Below, in pieces: positions 1-6,402 of a stretch of 16,709 nt of DNA. The stretch is from Methanothrix sp. (lineage in GTDB: Archaea > Halobacteriota > Methanosarcinia > Methanotrichales > Methanotrichaceae), in contig JALNZQ010000039.1 of the NCBI GenBank assembly GCA_023229165.1, forward strand, positions 1 through 16,709. Direction: 5' to 3'. The notes under the pieces were generated by a model. The model saw only the letters and a list, made by a program, of their open reading frames with translations. It ran no database searches and was not told where the DNA came from. The first letter of the stretch is position 1. Every line of letters begins with the position of its first letter. The position numbers and the translations under genes are program-made.

Positions 1-1
1 C

Positions 2-883
2 AATCCATTTCCCAAAGAAAACCGCCTGCTTTTAGCGGCAAAAAAGGCGACGACTCAACTGGAGATCAGGGAAGATGCGGACAACAGGGAGGAGATATCC
101 GGGCACATAAGATCGATAATAGAATGTGTTCCCGGCAGTGTGGCTATTTTCTTTACTTCCTACCCAATGATGAACAATTACAGGGAAGTATGCCTCTCTT
201 CCTGCCGAAAGGTGGGAAAGAAGCTGTGCGTTGAGCCTCGAAGTAGCGATGATGTGCCCTCTATTTTGCAGGAATTCTTCAGCCTGGCCGGGCGGGGCGG
301 AGGCGTCTTGACGGGCGTATGCGGCGGAAAGCTGGCAGAGGGAATTGATTACAAGGGCGAGGCTTTAAACGGGGTGGCCGTGGTGGGCCTGCCCCTGGCT
401 GCATACGACGAGATTCAAAAAGAGATCAACGGCTACTATACTAGAAAGTATGGACGGGCCAAGGGAATGCTCATCGCCTATACCCTGCCGGCCGTCAACC
501 GGGGAATGCAAGCAGCAGGAAGAGTCATTCGCTCTGAATCAGAAAGGGGAGTGCTCTTATTTTGTGATCGCAGGTTTGGTGATGACAGCCTGGGCGGTGT
601 CAATGAATTTTTACCAGATTGGGTGAGAGAGGATTTGATATTAGTAGACGCAAAAGAGGGCCGAGAAATAATTATAAAGAAGATTGCGGAGTGGAAGATG
701 GAGAACCCTCCTCTGAATAAATCTCCCGAGAATAAGACAAGTCATGAGGTGCTGCAAATGCCCAGGAGAGCAAAAGCGGCAAAGCCGGGCAAAAGAGATC
801 TCAGGGAGCTGGCCAGGTCGCTGGGGCTCGGGGTTGCCAAATCTACAGCAAAAACTGCCATAAAACCTAAGCCAAAAAGCTAG
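2..883 (+). CDS. XPD/Rad3-type ATP-dependent DNA helicase, C-terminal part (5' end outside window)
   Basis: This is the 3' end of a superfamily 2 helicase of the XPD/Rad3/DinG type, acting in DNA repair or recombination in the cytoplasm. The frame is open to the left edge and starts inside the family's PFPxENR block (NPFPKENRLLL), so the internal GTG at 140 is not the true start. Visible motifs are AIFFTSYPMM (motif IV-like), GGKLAEGIDY (motif V, about 327-356) and QAAGRVIRS with the arginine finger (motif VI, about 508-534), followed by GVLLFCDRRF. About 293 residues are visible, which fits the second RecA-like domain. The Walker A/B motifs and any iron-sulfur cysteines lie upstream, so XPD versus a DinG-like paralogue cannot be settled here. 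The last 60 residues are a basic Lys/Ala/Pro-rich tail, perhaps a nucleic-acid or partner contact. Confidence 0.9.
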   Translation, partial: NPFPKENRLLLAAKKATTQLEIREDADNREEISGHIRSIIECVPGSVAIFFTSYPMMNNYREVCLSSCRKVGKKLCVEPRSSDDVPSILQEFFSLAGRGGGVLTGVCGGKLAEGIDYKGEALNGVAVVGLPLAAYDEIQKEINGYYTRKYGRAKGMLIAYTLPAVNRGMQAAGRVIRSESERGVLLFCDRRFGDDSLGGVNEFLPDWVREDLILVDAKEGREIIIKKIAEWKMENPPLNKSPENKTSHEVLQMPRRAKAAKPGKRDLRELARSLGLGVAKSTAKTAIKPKPKS

Positions 884-886
884 GGA

Positions 887-900
887 TTTTTCTGAAAAAA
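887..900. terminator. Oligo-T terminator signals between convergent genes
   Basis: The 19-base gap between the helicase stop and the UPF0212 stop contains T5 on the plus strand (887-891) and A6 (895-900), which reads as T6 on the minus strand. Archaeal RNA polymerase commonly terminates at non-template T-runs without a strong hairpin, so one run could serve each convergent gene. Inferred from composition only. Confidence 0.45.
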
Positions 901-902
901 GG

Positions 903-1247
903 CTAATCGATCTGAGCAGTCTCCAGCACGTTCAGAGGTATGGCCCCCAGGGCTTTTCCAATAGAGGATTTGGCTATGCGCCCGGCATGCTCCTCACTTT
1001 CTGCATTGAATATCTTGATCTCGAAGAGCAGCGCCACCAGGGCCGTGCTGGCGACGAGAAATACGCCGGGCAAAGGCTCGCTGCACTCCGGGCAGTCCCA
1101 TTGACCCATCTCCACCTCGACGAAGTCCATCTTTCTCTGATTCAATCGCTTGCCAGCTTCCGAGATGGCCACACCTATGGCGTCATCCTCAGTCTTGACA
1201 TCTCTTACCAGCCAGGCACCTTCCAGAAGGACATTGAAATTCGGCAT
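903..1247 (-). CDS. UPF0212 (DUF555) family protein
   Basis: A 114-aa protein with the family signature: N-terminus MPNFNVLLEGAWLVRDV, then DDAIGVAISEAGKRLN, a CPEC knuckle, and FNAESEEHAGRIAKSSIGKAL near the end. The family is restricted largely to methanogenic and related archaea and has no established function. Length matches the family norm. Only one CxxC pair is present, so any metal site would need further ligands or a dimer. It starts at ATG 1247 with no clear Shine-Dalgarno, but a TATA-like element lies about 25 bases upstream, consistent with a leaderless mRNA. It is transcribed toward the helicase gene. Confidence 0.92.
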   Translation of the reverse strand: MPNFNVLLEGAWLVRDVKTEDDAIGVAISEAGKRLNQRKMDFVEVEMGQWDCPECSEPLPGVFLVASTALVALLFEIKIFNAESEEHAGRIAKSSIGKALGAIPLNVLETAQID

Positions 1248-1268
1248 TCAACAGGTGCTTGGAGGACT

Positions 1269-1278
1269 TATCATATAG
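1269..1278 (-). promoter_or_regulatory. TATA-like element of the UPF0212 gene
   Basis: On the minus strand this reads CTATATGATA. Its centre is about 26 bases before the ATG at 1247, the spacing expected from an archaeal TATA box to its start site. Together with the missing ribosome binding site this suggests a leaderless transcript. Inference from spacing and composition. Confidence 0.4.
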
Positions 1279-1329
1279 TCCTTGTGATGATCGAATGTAT
1301 TAAGTGCCTTAGAAATCTAAAATAGCAAT

Positions 1330-2094
1330 GTGAAAATAGTATACAGCGGAAAATATGAGCAAAGATATCCGGCAAGCCCAGTGGAAAATCCGGACCGTGT
1401 GCGACTGCCGGCAGTTGAGCTAGGAAAGTCTGGCTATATGTTCATAGAGCCGCAGCCTTGCAGCCTGCTGCAAATCAGCAAAGTCCACGGCAGGGAGCAT
1501 ATCGATCGCGTAAGACAGAGCGGTCACTTTGAAATAGCGTCGCTTGCGGCTGGCGGTGCCATTTGCGCCGCAGAGCTGGCCCTGCGGGGAAACCCGGCCT
1601 TCGCCCTGGTGCGTCCGCCCGGGCATCATGCCGCAGCCAACCGGGCCTGGGGAATGTGCTACTTCAACAGCATGGCCATTGCCATAAAAAATATCCGGCC
1701 CAGGGCGAAGAAAGCGCTGATCATCGATATCGACCTGCACTATGGAGACGGCACCGTCAGCATCTTCCGGGGAGACCGGAATGTAAAGATTGTCAATCCC
1801 TGGTCGGTAGATGAGAACTTCGAGTATCTTAACATGGATGAGAGCCGCTATTTAAGCCAGGTTGAGGGTGCATTCCAGGGATTTGATTACGATATCGTTG
1901 GCGTTTCGGCTGGTTTTGACACCTATCTGGAGGACTGGGGCAGGCTGCTGAAAAAAGAGGACTTCCGGAAGATAGGTAAAGTCATTAAAGAAGGGGCAAA
2001 AATGTGCGACGGGCACAGATTTGCCGTGCTGGAAGGAGGATACCACCCGGATCTTATGTGGTGCATAAAGAGCTTTATTGAGGGGTTTGAATGA
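1330..2094 (+). CDS. Histone deacetylase / acetylpolyamine amidohydrolase family protein
   Basis: A zinc-dependent deacylase of the arginase/HDAC fold. The active-site set is complete: RPPGHHAA with the His pair (H99/H100), IIDIDLHYGDG giving zinc ligands D135 and H137, SAGFD giving the third ligand D197, and LEGGY with the transition-state Tyr (Y238). At 254 aa it is shorter than typical family members (about 300-380 aa), mainly through short loops, and it ends soon after the GGY block. The substrate is not determinable: protein lysine (for example archaeal histone or Alba), polyamine or a small acetyl compound are all possible. It starts at GTG 1330, because the same frame has a TAA ten bases upstream. 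No ribosome binding site is evident, and a weak AT-rich element near 1296-1303 would again fit a leaderless mRNA. Confidence 0.9.
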   Translation: MKIVYSGKYEQRYPASPVENPDRVRLPAVELGKSGYMFIEPQPCSLLQISKVHGREHIDRVRQSGHFEIASLAAGGAICAAELALRGNPAFALVRPPGHHAAANRAWGMCYFNSMAIAIKNIRPRAKKALIIDIDLHYGDGTVSIFRGDRNVKIVNPWSVDENFEYLNMDESRYLSQVEGAFQGFDYDIVGVSAGFDTYLEDWGRLLKKEDFRKIGKVIKEGAKMCDGHRFAVLEGGYHPDLMWCIKSFIEGFE

Positions 2095-2170
2095 TAATAT
2101 ATATTGCCATACTGGATGACACAAATGAGGTGTACTCCGATACGAATGCAAATCGAAGGAATTGGACTAT

Positions 2171-3139
2171 TCAATAACACCCTGCAATGGAGAGCAGATA
2201 ATCCTGTAGCGACCTCTTGTAACCATTCCGGGCGGCCAGCCTCTGTATCTCCTTCATGACACCGCTGCCGTATTGCATGGCCTTCTTTTCATATTGGGCA
2301 ATATCCGGCGGCATATGCCGCTCGGCAACAGAGCGCAGCGGTCTCTTGCGCGCCCCATCTCGTATCAGCATTTCCGGCGGGATAGCCCTGGCAGCTACTA
2401 CTACTCTGCCATCCATGTAAGGCAAGGAGAAGCATGTGCCATGCAGCCCGGCCACGGCCTGATCTCTGGCAAGCTGCCGGGGAAGCTCCTGGAAATCCCT
2501 CTCCAGATCCGATGCTAATGTTTCTGTCTGCAGATAGCGGGAGTATCCACCAAAAAGCTCATCTGCCCCCTGCCCGGCTAAGATGCGCGCCTCGCCATGC
2601 AGCCCTGCCCATTGGCAGACGAAATATAGCGTTGTGGCAATGGATGCATTTACCGGATCTTTCTTTGGAATGACTGCCAGAACTTGGGCCAGGGCCTCTT
2701 CGATTGATGCGGGATCTATTAAGTGCTGATGAAGGGTCAAGTCAAACTCCTTTGCCACCTGGCTGGCGCGCATAAGGTCATGTGAGCCGGCAATTCCTAC
2801 CACAACGCACTCTCTGCCGGCCAGCCGGGCGATCAGTGCCGAGTCCACGCCTCCCGAGAGAGCCACAACCCCCCCGTCGCTGCGAAGCTGCACAGCAATC
2901 CTTATGGCCTCATCCAGATCCATGAGCGGATAGTTGGGGTCCACTTTTCCCGTCTCTTTGCCGCTGCAGACCACAGCACCCGCCGGGCAGTCTCCTGGCA
3001 TTATCCCGAAATGATCGCGCGCCTTGCAGCCATTCCACTCCAGAAAGAACTCCCCGCCAAATCTGCAGATCGCAGCCGGATTTTGCACGAGAATTGCCCT
3101 GACATCGCTCTCTTCTAGCCGTTTTCCCTCCCGTTCCAC
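2171..3139 (-). CDS. Asparagine-synthase-like ATP-pyrophosphatase (AsnB C-terminal domain) without glutaminase active site
   Basis: The 322-aa protein has an AsnB-type PP-loop ATP-pyrophosphatase domain: VALSGGVDSALIA (residues 92-104) binds ATP, GQGADELFGGYSRY (189-202) is the synthetase signature, and KKAMQYGSG near residues 285-293 matches the conserved C-terminal lysine region. The first 90 residues retain a remnant of the N-terminal class II glutaminase fold (CRFGGEFFLEWN, ARDHFGIMPG), but there is no N-terminal catalytic Cys. It should therefore not hydrolyse glutamine and may use ammonia or adenylate a different acid. The annotated start is GTG 3139, with AAAGG a few bases upstream. 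Homology-like sequence continues upstream in frame with no start codon, so an N-terminal frameshift is possible (see findings). It is convergent with the deacetylase gene and divergent from thiM. Confidence 0.8.
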   Translation of the reverse strand: MEREGKRLEESDVRAILVQNPAAICRFGGEFFLEWNGCKARDHFGIMPGDCPAGAVVCSGKETGKVDPNYPLMDLDEAIRIAVQLRSDGGVVALSGGVDSALIARLAGRECVVVGIAGSHDLMRASQVAKEFDLTLHQHLIDPASIEEALAQVLAVIPKKDPVNASIATTLYFVCQWAGLHGEARILAGQGADELFGGYSRYLQTETLASDLERDFQELPRQLARDQAVAGLHGTCFSLPYMDGRVVVAARAIPPEMLIRDGARKRPLRSVAERHMPPDIAQYEKKAMQYGSGVMKEIQRLAARNGYKRSLQDYLLSIAGCY

Positions 3140-3220
3140 CCAGCCTTTTACCTTTAACGAAAAATCCGTAGATACTGATAACCACTCCTTTTGCCGGCTA
3201 TTTGCCTCAAATCAAAGCAC

Positions 3221-3231
3221 GCATATATTAA
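3221..3231 (+). promoter_or_regulatory. TATA box for thiM-thiE
   Basis: GCATATATTAA is the strongest TATA-like element in the divergent region between the asparagine-synthase-like gene and thiM. A start site about 25 bases downstream would leave a leader of about 45 bases before the GTG at 3295. No TPP riboswitch core is apparent in that leader. Inferred. Confidence 0.5.
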
Positions 3232-3294
3232 ATGCATGGAAGTATGGATGCACAGAGGAATAGCGGATATTCGATTGAGAATTGGAGGCTGCCC

Positions 3295-4089
3295 GTGAAA
3301 GACATTGCATCAGATTGCCTGGAAAAAGTGAGAAAGGAAAAGCCGCTCATACATCACCTGACGAACTGGGTGACTATTTACGATTGTGCCAATATTGTAA
3401 AGGTATTTGGAGCCTCTCCGGTCATGGCTCATGCCAGAGAAGAGGTCGCCGAGATGGCAGGCATATCCTCGGCCCTGGTTTTGAATATCGGCACGCTGAC
3501 AACTGATTTTGTCGATGCCATGATACTTGCCGGTAAAAGTGCCAATAAAAAGGCAATACCTGTGGTCCTTGATGTCTGTGGAGCTGGCGCCACAAAATTT
3601 CGCGATGATAAATGCTTTGAGATCCTGGATGAAGTAAAGGTGAGCATAATAAAAGGCAATTCTTCCGAGATCGCTCGTATGGCCGGGGAGAGCGTTTCTA
3701 CCAGGGGCGTAGATGCCTCGACTGTTGAGACGAATCTGCAGGATGTAGCGAGAGAGCTGGCCGAAAAGAGGAATTGCACTGTAGTAATCACCGGCAAAGA
3801 GGATATCGTGGCTGATGGAAAAAGAGTGGTATTGGTGAAGAACGGCCACGGCATGATGGCCAATATTGTGGGCACGGGATGCATGGCCGCATCGGTAATT
3901 GGCACCTTTGCCGCCGTGGAAAAAGACTGCGTTGCTGCCTGTGTAGCCGGTCTTGTCTGCTATGAAGTCGCAGCAGAAATAGCGGCCGCACAGGCGCAGG
4001 GTCCGGGCAGCTTCAAAGAAAAGCTTTTTGATGCCGTGTACAATCTTGATGCCGAAACGGTAGAGAGAATGCAGAGGATCGAAGAGTGA
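3295..4089 (+). CDS. thiM: Hydroxyethylthiazole kinase
   Basis: ThiM phosphorylates 4-methyl-5-(2-hydroxyethyl)thiazole with ATP, the thiazole-salvage entry to thiamine. Recognisable family blocks are PLIHHLTNWVTIYDCANIV near the start, ASPVMA, ALVLNIGTL, a DVCGAGATKFR block where many bacterial enzymes have DPVGAGAT, IIKGNSSEI and the anion-hole/active-site segment NIVGTGCMAAS with the conserved Cys. The frame is open from ATG 3232, but I place the start at GTG 3295: GGAGG at 3284-3288 lies six bases upstream, and the resulting 264 aa is the usual length, while the extra 21 residues resemble no family N-terminus. Its stop overlaps the thiE start in GTGA, so the two are translationally coupled. 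Confidence 0.93.
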   Translation: MKDIASDCLEKVRKEKPLIHHLTNWVTIYDCANIVKVFGASPVMAHAREEVAEMAGISSALVLNIGTLTTDFVDAMILAGKSANKKAIPVVLDVCGAGATKFRDDKCFEILDEVKVSIIKGNSSEIARMAGESVSTRGVDASTVETNLQDVARELAEKRNCTVVITGKEDIVADGKRVVLVKNGHGMMANIVGTGCMAASVIGTFAAVEKDCVAACVAGLVCYEVAAEIAAAQAQGPGSFKEKLFDAVYNLDAETVERMQRIEE

Positions 4090-4703
4090 AAGGATACTAC
4101 TTCATAACCGACTCTAAATTGAGCCGTGCCGGGAACTTGAGCGATGTATTGCAGGCCGTAGCATGCGGGGTGGAAGTTGTCCAGTACAGAAACAAGAATG
4201 CAGAAACCCGGCAAATGTACGAGGAAGCCGTGCGGCTGCGGGAGATATGCCGGGACTTTGGCTCGATATTTCTCATCAACGATCGGGTAGACATTGCACT
4301 TGCAGCAGAGGCCGATGGCGTCCACCTGGGCCAGTCGGATATGCCGTGCCTTGCCGCCCGCAAGCTTCTCGGCCGGGAGAAGATCATCGGCGTTACCGTC
4401 CACAATCTTGCCGAAGCCCTGGAGGCAGAAAGCATCGGAGCAGACTATCTGGGAGTCTCGCCCATCTTTCAGACCGCAACAAAACCAGATGCCGGAAAGC
4501 CGGCGGGCATTAGACTTATCGAAGAGATCCAAGCCCGGGTAGATATTCCCCTGATCGCAATTGGCGGCATCAACCATTGCAATGCAGGCGAGGTCGTCAG
4601 AGCAGGAGCGGACGGCCTGTGCGCTATTTCCAGCGTTGTCGCCAAAGAGAATGTAAGGGATGAGATCATAAAGTTTCAGGAAATTTTTGCGGCACGCAGG
4701 TGA
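4086..4703 (+). CDS. thiE: Thiamine-phosphate synthase
   Basis: ThiE joins hydroxymethylpyrimidine diphosphate and thiazole phosphate to make thiamine phosphate. This 205-aa TIM-barrel protein carries YFITDS at the N-terminus, VQYRNKN (usually QxRxK), FLINDRVDIALAAEADGVHLGQSD (diphosphate/Mg2+ site), DYLGVSPIFQTATKPDAG and IPLIAIGGI before the phosphate-binding loop. Length and motifs are complete, so it should be active. It starts at GTG 4086 inside the last codon of thiM (GTGA overlap), so kinase and synthase are made together for thiazole salvage. It is a stand-alone ThiE, not the ThiD-ThiN fusion seen in many archaea. Confidence 0.95.
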   Translation: MKGYYFITDSKLSRAGNLSDVLQAVACGVEVVQYRNKNAETRQMYEEAVRLREICRDFGSIFLINDRVDIALAAEADGVHLGQSDMPCLAARKLLGREKIIGVTVHNLAEALEAESIGADYLGVSPIFQTATKPDAGKPAGIRLIEEIQARVDIPLIAIGGINHCNAGEVVRAGADGLCAISSVVAKENVRDEIIKFQEIFAARR

Positions 4704-4807
4704 GGGACCTAGAAGCGACTATGTGGCCCTTCAGTATCGCATTCAGCGATGTTGGGCACATCTGCTCTGAAAGAGTACTCTGTCGAGAAAGTCCGGAAAT
4801 TAATCAA

Positions 4808-4942
4808 AATGACAGAAAGTCTATATAGTATCGGAGGTGCATAAAGCCATCAAGGAGGGACATTATGTTGAAATCAAAATTTAAAATACTTTTGACACTA
4901 TTTATAGTTTTTTCCCCATTTATCATGAATGCCGTGAGTGCT
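4808..4942 (+). repeat. Upstream/signal-peptide repeat, copy 1
   Basis: About 135 bases align without gaps to 6268-6402 at a constant offset of 1460. The shared stretch holds the GCAGAAAGTCTATATAGTATC-type promoter block, the leader with the ribosome binding site, the start codon and the whole signal-peptide coding region up to GCCGTGAGTGCT. Identity is highest in the non-coding half. It marks a tandem duplication that generated the two PEGA genes. Confidence 0.85.
4820..4829 (+). promoter_or_regulatory. TATA box of the first PEGA gene
   Basis: TCTATATAGT lies about 40 bases before ATG 4865. A start site about 25 bases downstream gives a short leader carrying AAGGAGGGA at 4852-4860, a strong Shine-Dalgarno with six-base spacing. 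The same element is kept in the second copy at 6280-6289, which supports function. Confidence 0.6.
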
Positions 4943-6178
4943 GATCAGGAGACGGTACGTTTAGCTTCTGATCTGAATGCGAAACCTGATCTGGTGATGC
5001 ATAAGATACCATTTGAAAAGCTCTACTACGACGGCCTCGCCGGCAAATGGGATATGGTAGGCAATGTCAATTACCAGTTCATCCTGGAGATCCAGCAGAG
5101 CGGCAATCAGATTACCGGCACCATGACCCGAACCAATGGAGTAGAGCCGGTGGACAGCATCACTGGGACGTCCTCCGACAACGGGATCAAGTTCACCAGG
5201 AGTCGGCCAGGTGTCTTCGAGCAGGTCTATACCGGTGGATTATATACAACCGGCGGCCCCCTAAAAATGACCGGAACCTTTAGTCAAGACAGCCAAGGAG
5301 CACTCTCTGGTGGTTTCTCCTGGAACGCCAGCAAACAGGACAACCAGAGCTACCTGCGCATATCCTCAGATCCAGTCGGAGGGGAGGTTCTTGTGGATGG
5401 CATCTCTCAAGGATTTGTAAATCCGACACTGGAAATATCTCTGAAGCCAGGCACACATGCTGTCCTATATCGTCTGGATGGCTACAGAGACTCAGAAAGA
5501 ACGGTTAATTTGATAAGTGGTGAGAATACTCCTGTTTCCTTCAGCCTGGTCCCTTCCACCGGCAACATATCCGTGACTTCCGACCCATCAGGCGCAGAGG
5601 TGTTGGTGGATGGCGTCTCCAAAGGATTCGCAAATCCAACCCTCGACATATCCGGCTTGAATCCAGGTCAATACAAGGTCATATGCCGACTGGCTGACTA
5701 CAAAGACTTTGACATCGATGTAACAGTGGAAGCCGGAGTAACCACTCCTGTGCCCTGCTCCTTGGTCTTGCTGGGAGAGCCATCATTAAGTATCGTGGCA
5801 GAGCCCGCCAGGATCAAGCCCCAACAGGAAGCACAGATCTTCGTCAATGTAACAGGGCCAGACGGATCTCCGCTATCTCAGGCCGAAGTGATGCTCACTT
5901 CTGCGGGCGGATATTTCAATATCAGTGCAGGGAAGACAGATAGCCTGGGCCGTTTCTCCTCAAACTTCACAGCTGATAAGACGGGAAATTATGTGATAAA
6001 TGCCTCAGTTAAGACCAACGAGCCAAACGCAATATCGAGCGAGGTCACTGTGGCTGTCTCTGAGTCTGACATTCCGATCGAACCGACGGGATACGATCCT
6101 TCCATGACATCGCTCTTTGCCATCTCCATGATGGTGGCAACGGCAGGATACTTGAGGACCAGGCGTGGTAGATCGTAG
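4865..6178 (+). CDS. Secreted, membrane-anchored PEGA and Ig-like surface protein
   Basis: A 437-aa predicted envelope protein. It has a signal peptide (about residues 1-26, positive start, hydrophobic core, cleavage near AVSA), a beta-rich domain of unknown type (about 55-155, alternating G/T-rich strands, lipocalin-like in appearance only), two PEGA repeats (about 162-230 and 233-302, each with SDPxGxEVLVDGxSxG), an invasin-like Ig domain (about 306-398, PARIKPQQEAQIFVNV then ADKTGNYVINAS) and a C-terminal membrane segment (about 414-430) followed by RTRRGRS as a cytoplasmic stop. PEGA and Ig-like folds usually serve envelope or surface contacts, and the precise partner is unknown. The start ATG is supported by AGGAGG six bases upstream. 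The two PEGA repeats are close paralogues of the one in the next gene. Confidence 0.85.
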   Translation: MLKSKFKILLTLFIVFSPFIMNAVSADQETVRLASDLNAKPDLVMHKIPFEKLYYDGLAGKWDMVGNVNYQFILEIQQSGNQITGTMTRTNGVEPVDSITGTSSDNGIKFTRSRPGVFEQVYTGGLYTTGGPLKMTGTFSQDSQGALSGGFSWNASKQDNQSYLRISSDPVGGEVLVDGISQGFVNPTLEISLKPGTHAVLYRLDGYRDSERTVNLISGENTPVSFSLVPSTGNISVTSDPSGAEVLVDGVSKGFANPTLDISGLNPGQYKVICRLADYKDFDIDVTVEAGVTTPVPCSLVLLGEPSLSIVAEPARIKPQQEAQIFVNVTGPDGSPLSQAEVMLTSAGGYFNISAGKTDSLGRFSSNFTADKTGNYVINASVKTNEPNAISSEVTVAVSESDIPIEPTGYDPSMTSLFAISMMVATAGYLRTRRGRS

Positions 6179-6201
6179 CTATTCGTGGACCTAGGACAGG
6201 G

Positions 6202-6237
6202 GTGTGCATTTCCGTTCCGGTGATCGGAAGTGCATAC
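6202..6237. terminator. Long hairpin between the PEGA genes (possible terminator)
   Basis: Bases 6202-6214 pair with 6225-6237 in a 13-bp stem with a few G-T wobbles and a ten-base loop (TTCCGGTGAT). It starts 24 bases after the stop of the first PEGA gene and is followed by A/T-rich sequence that holds the promoter of the second. A terminator for the first gene is likely, but a regulator-binding palindrome is also possible. Confidence 0.5.
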
Positions 6238-6267
6238 TGGTAAAATTTTGAAAAATTATATAATAAA

Positions 6268-6402
6268 AATGGCAGAAAGTCTATATAGTATCGAAGGAGC
6301 ATAAAGTCATCAAGGTGGGACATTATGTCGAATTCAAAATTTAAAATTATTTTACTTTTATTTATATTACTTTTACCAATTATTTTGGACGCCGTGAGTG
6401 CT
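6268..6402 (+). repeat. Upstream/signal-peptide repeat, copy 2
   Basis: Gap-free counterpart of 4808-4942, with the same TATA block, leader and signal-peptide region. The ribosome binding site differs (AAGGTGGGA here, AAGGAGGGA in copy 1), so the downstream protein may be translated less efficiently. Confidence 0.85.
6280..6289 (+). promoter_or_regulatory. TATA box of the second PEGA gene
   Basis: TCTATATAGT is identical to the element before the first PEGA gene and at the same distance from the start codon. A second AT-rich element, TTATATAATA at 6256-6265, lies just upstream and is not matched in copy 1. Confidence 0.55.

Noticed and set aside
987..1325. 112-aa plus-strand ORF over the UPF0212 gene
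   Set aside because: It is antisense to a well-recognised conserved protein and has no family-like pattern.
2910..3185. 91-aa minus-strand ORF starting at GTG 3185
   Set aside because: It overlaps the asparagine-synthase-like gene in another frame and resembles nothing after its first ten codons; kept only as a hint of a frameshift.
3232..3294. Upstream ATG start of ThiM at 3232
   Set aside because: It overlaps the likely promoter and lacks a ribosome binding site, while GTG 3295 has GGAGG at ideal spacing and gives the family length.
3232..3294. TPP riboswitch before thiM
   Set aside because: The leader is too short and lacks the conserved CUGAGA and related core elements.
4736..4750. Small hairpin ATCGC/GCGAT after thiE
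   Set aside because: Only a five-base stem without a T-run; expected by chance.
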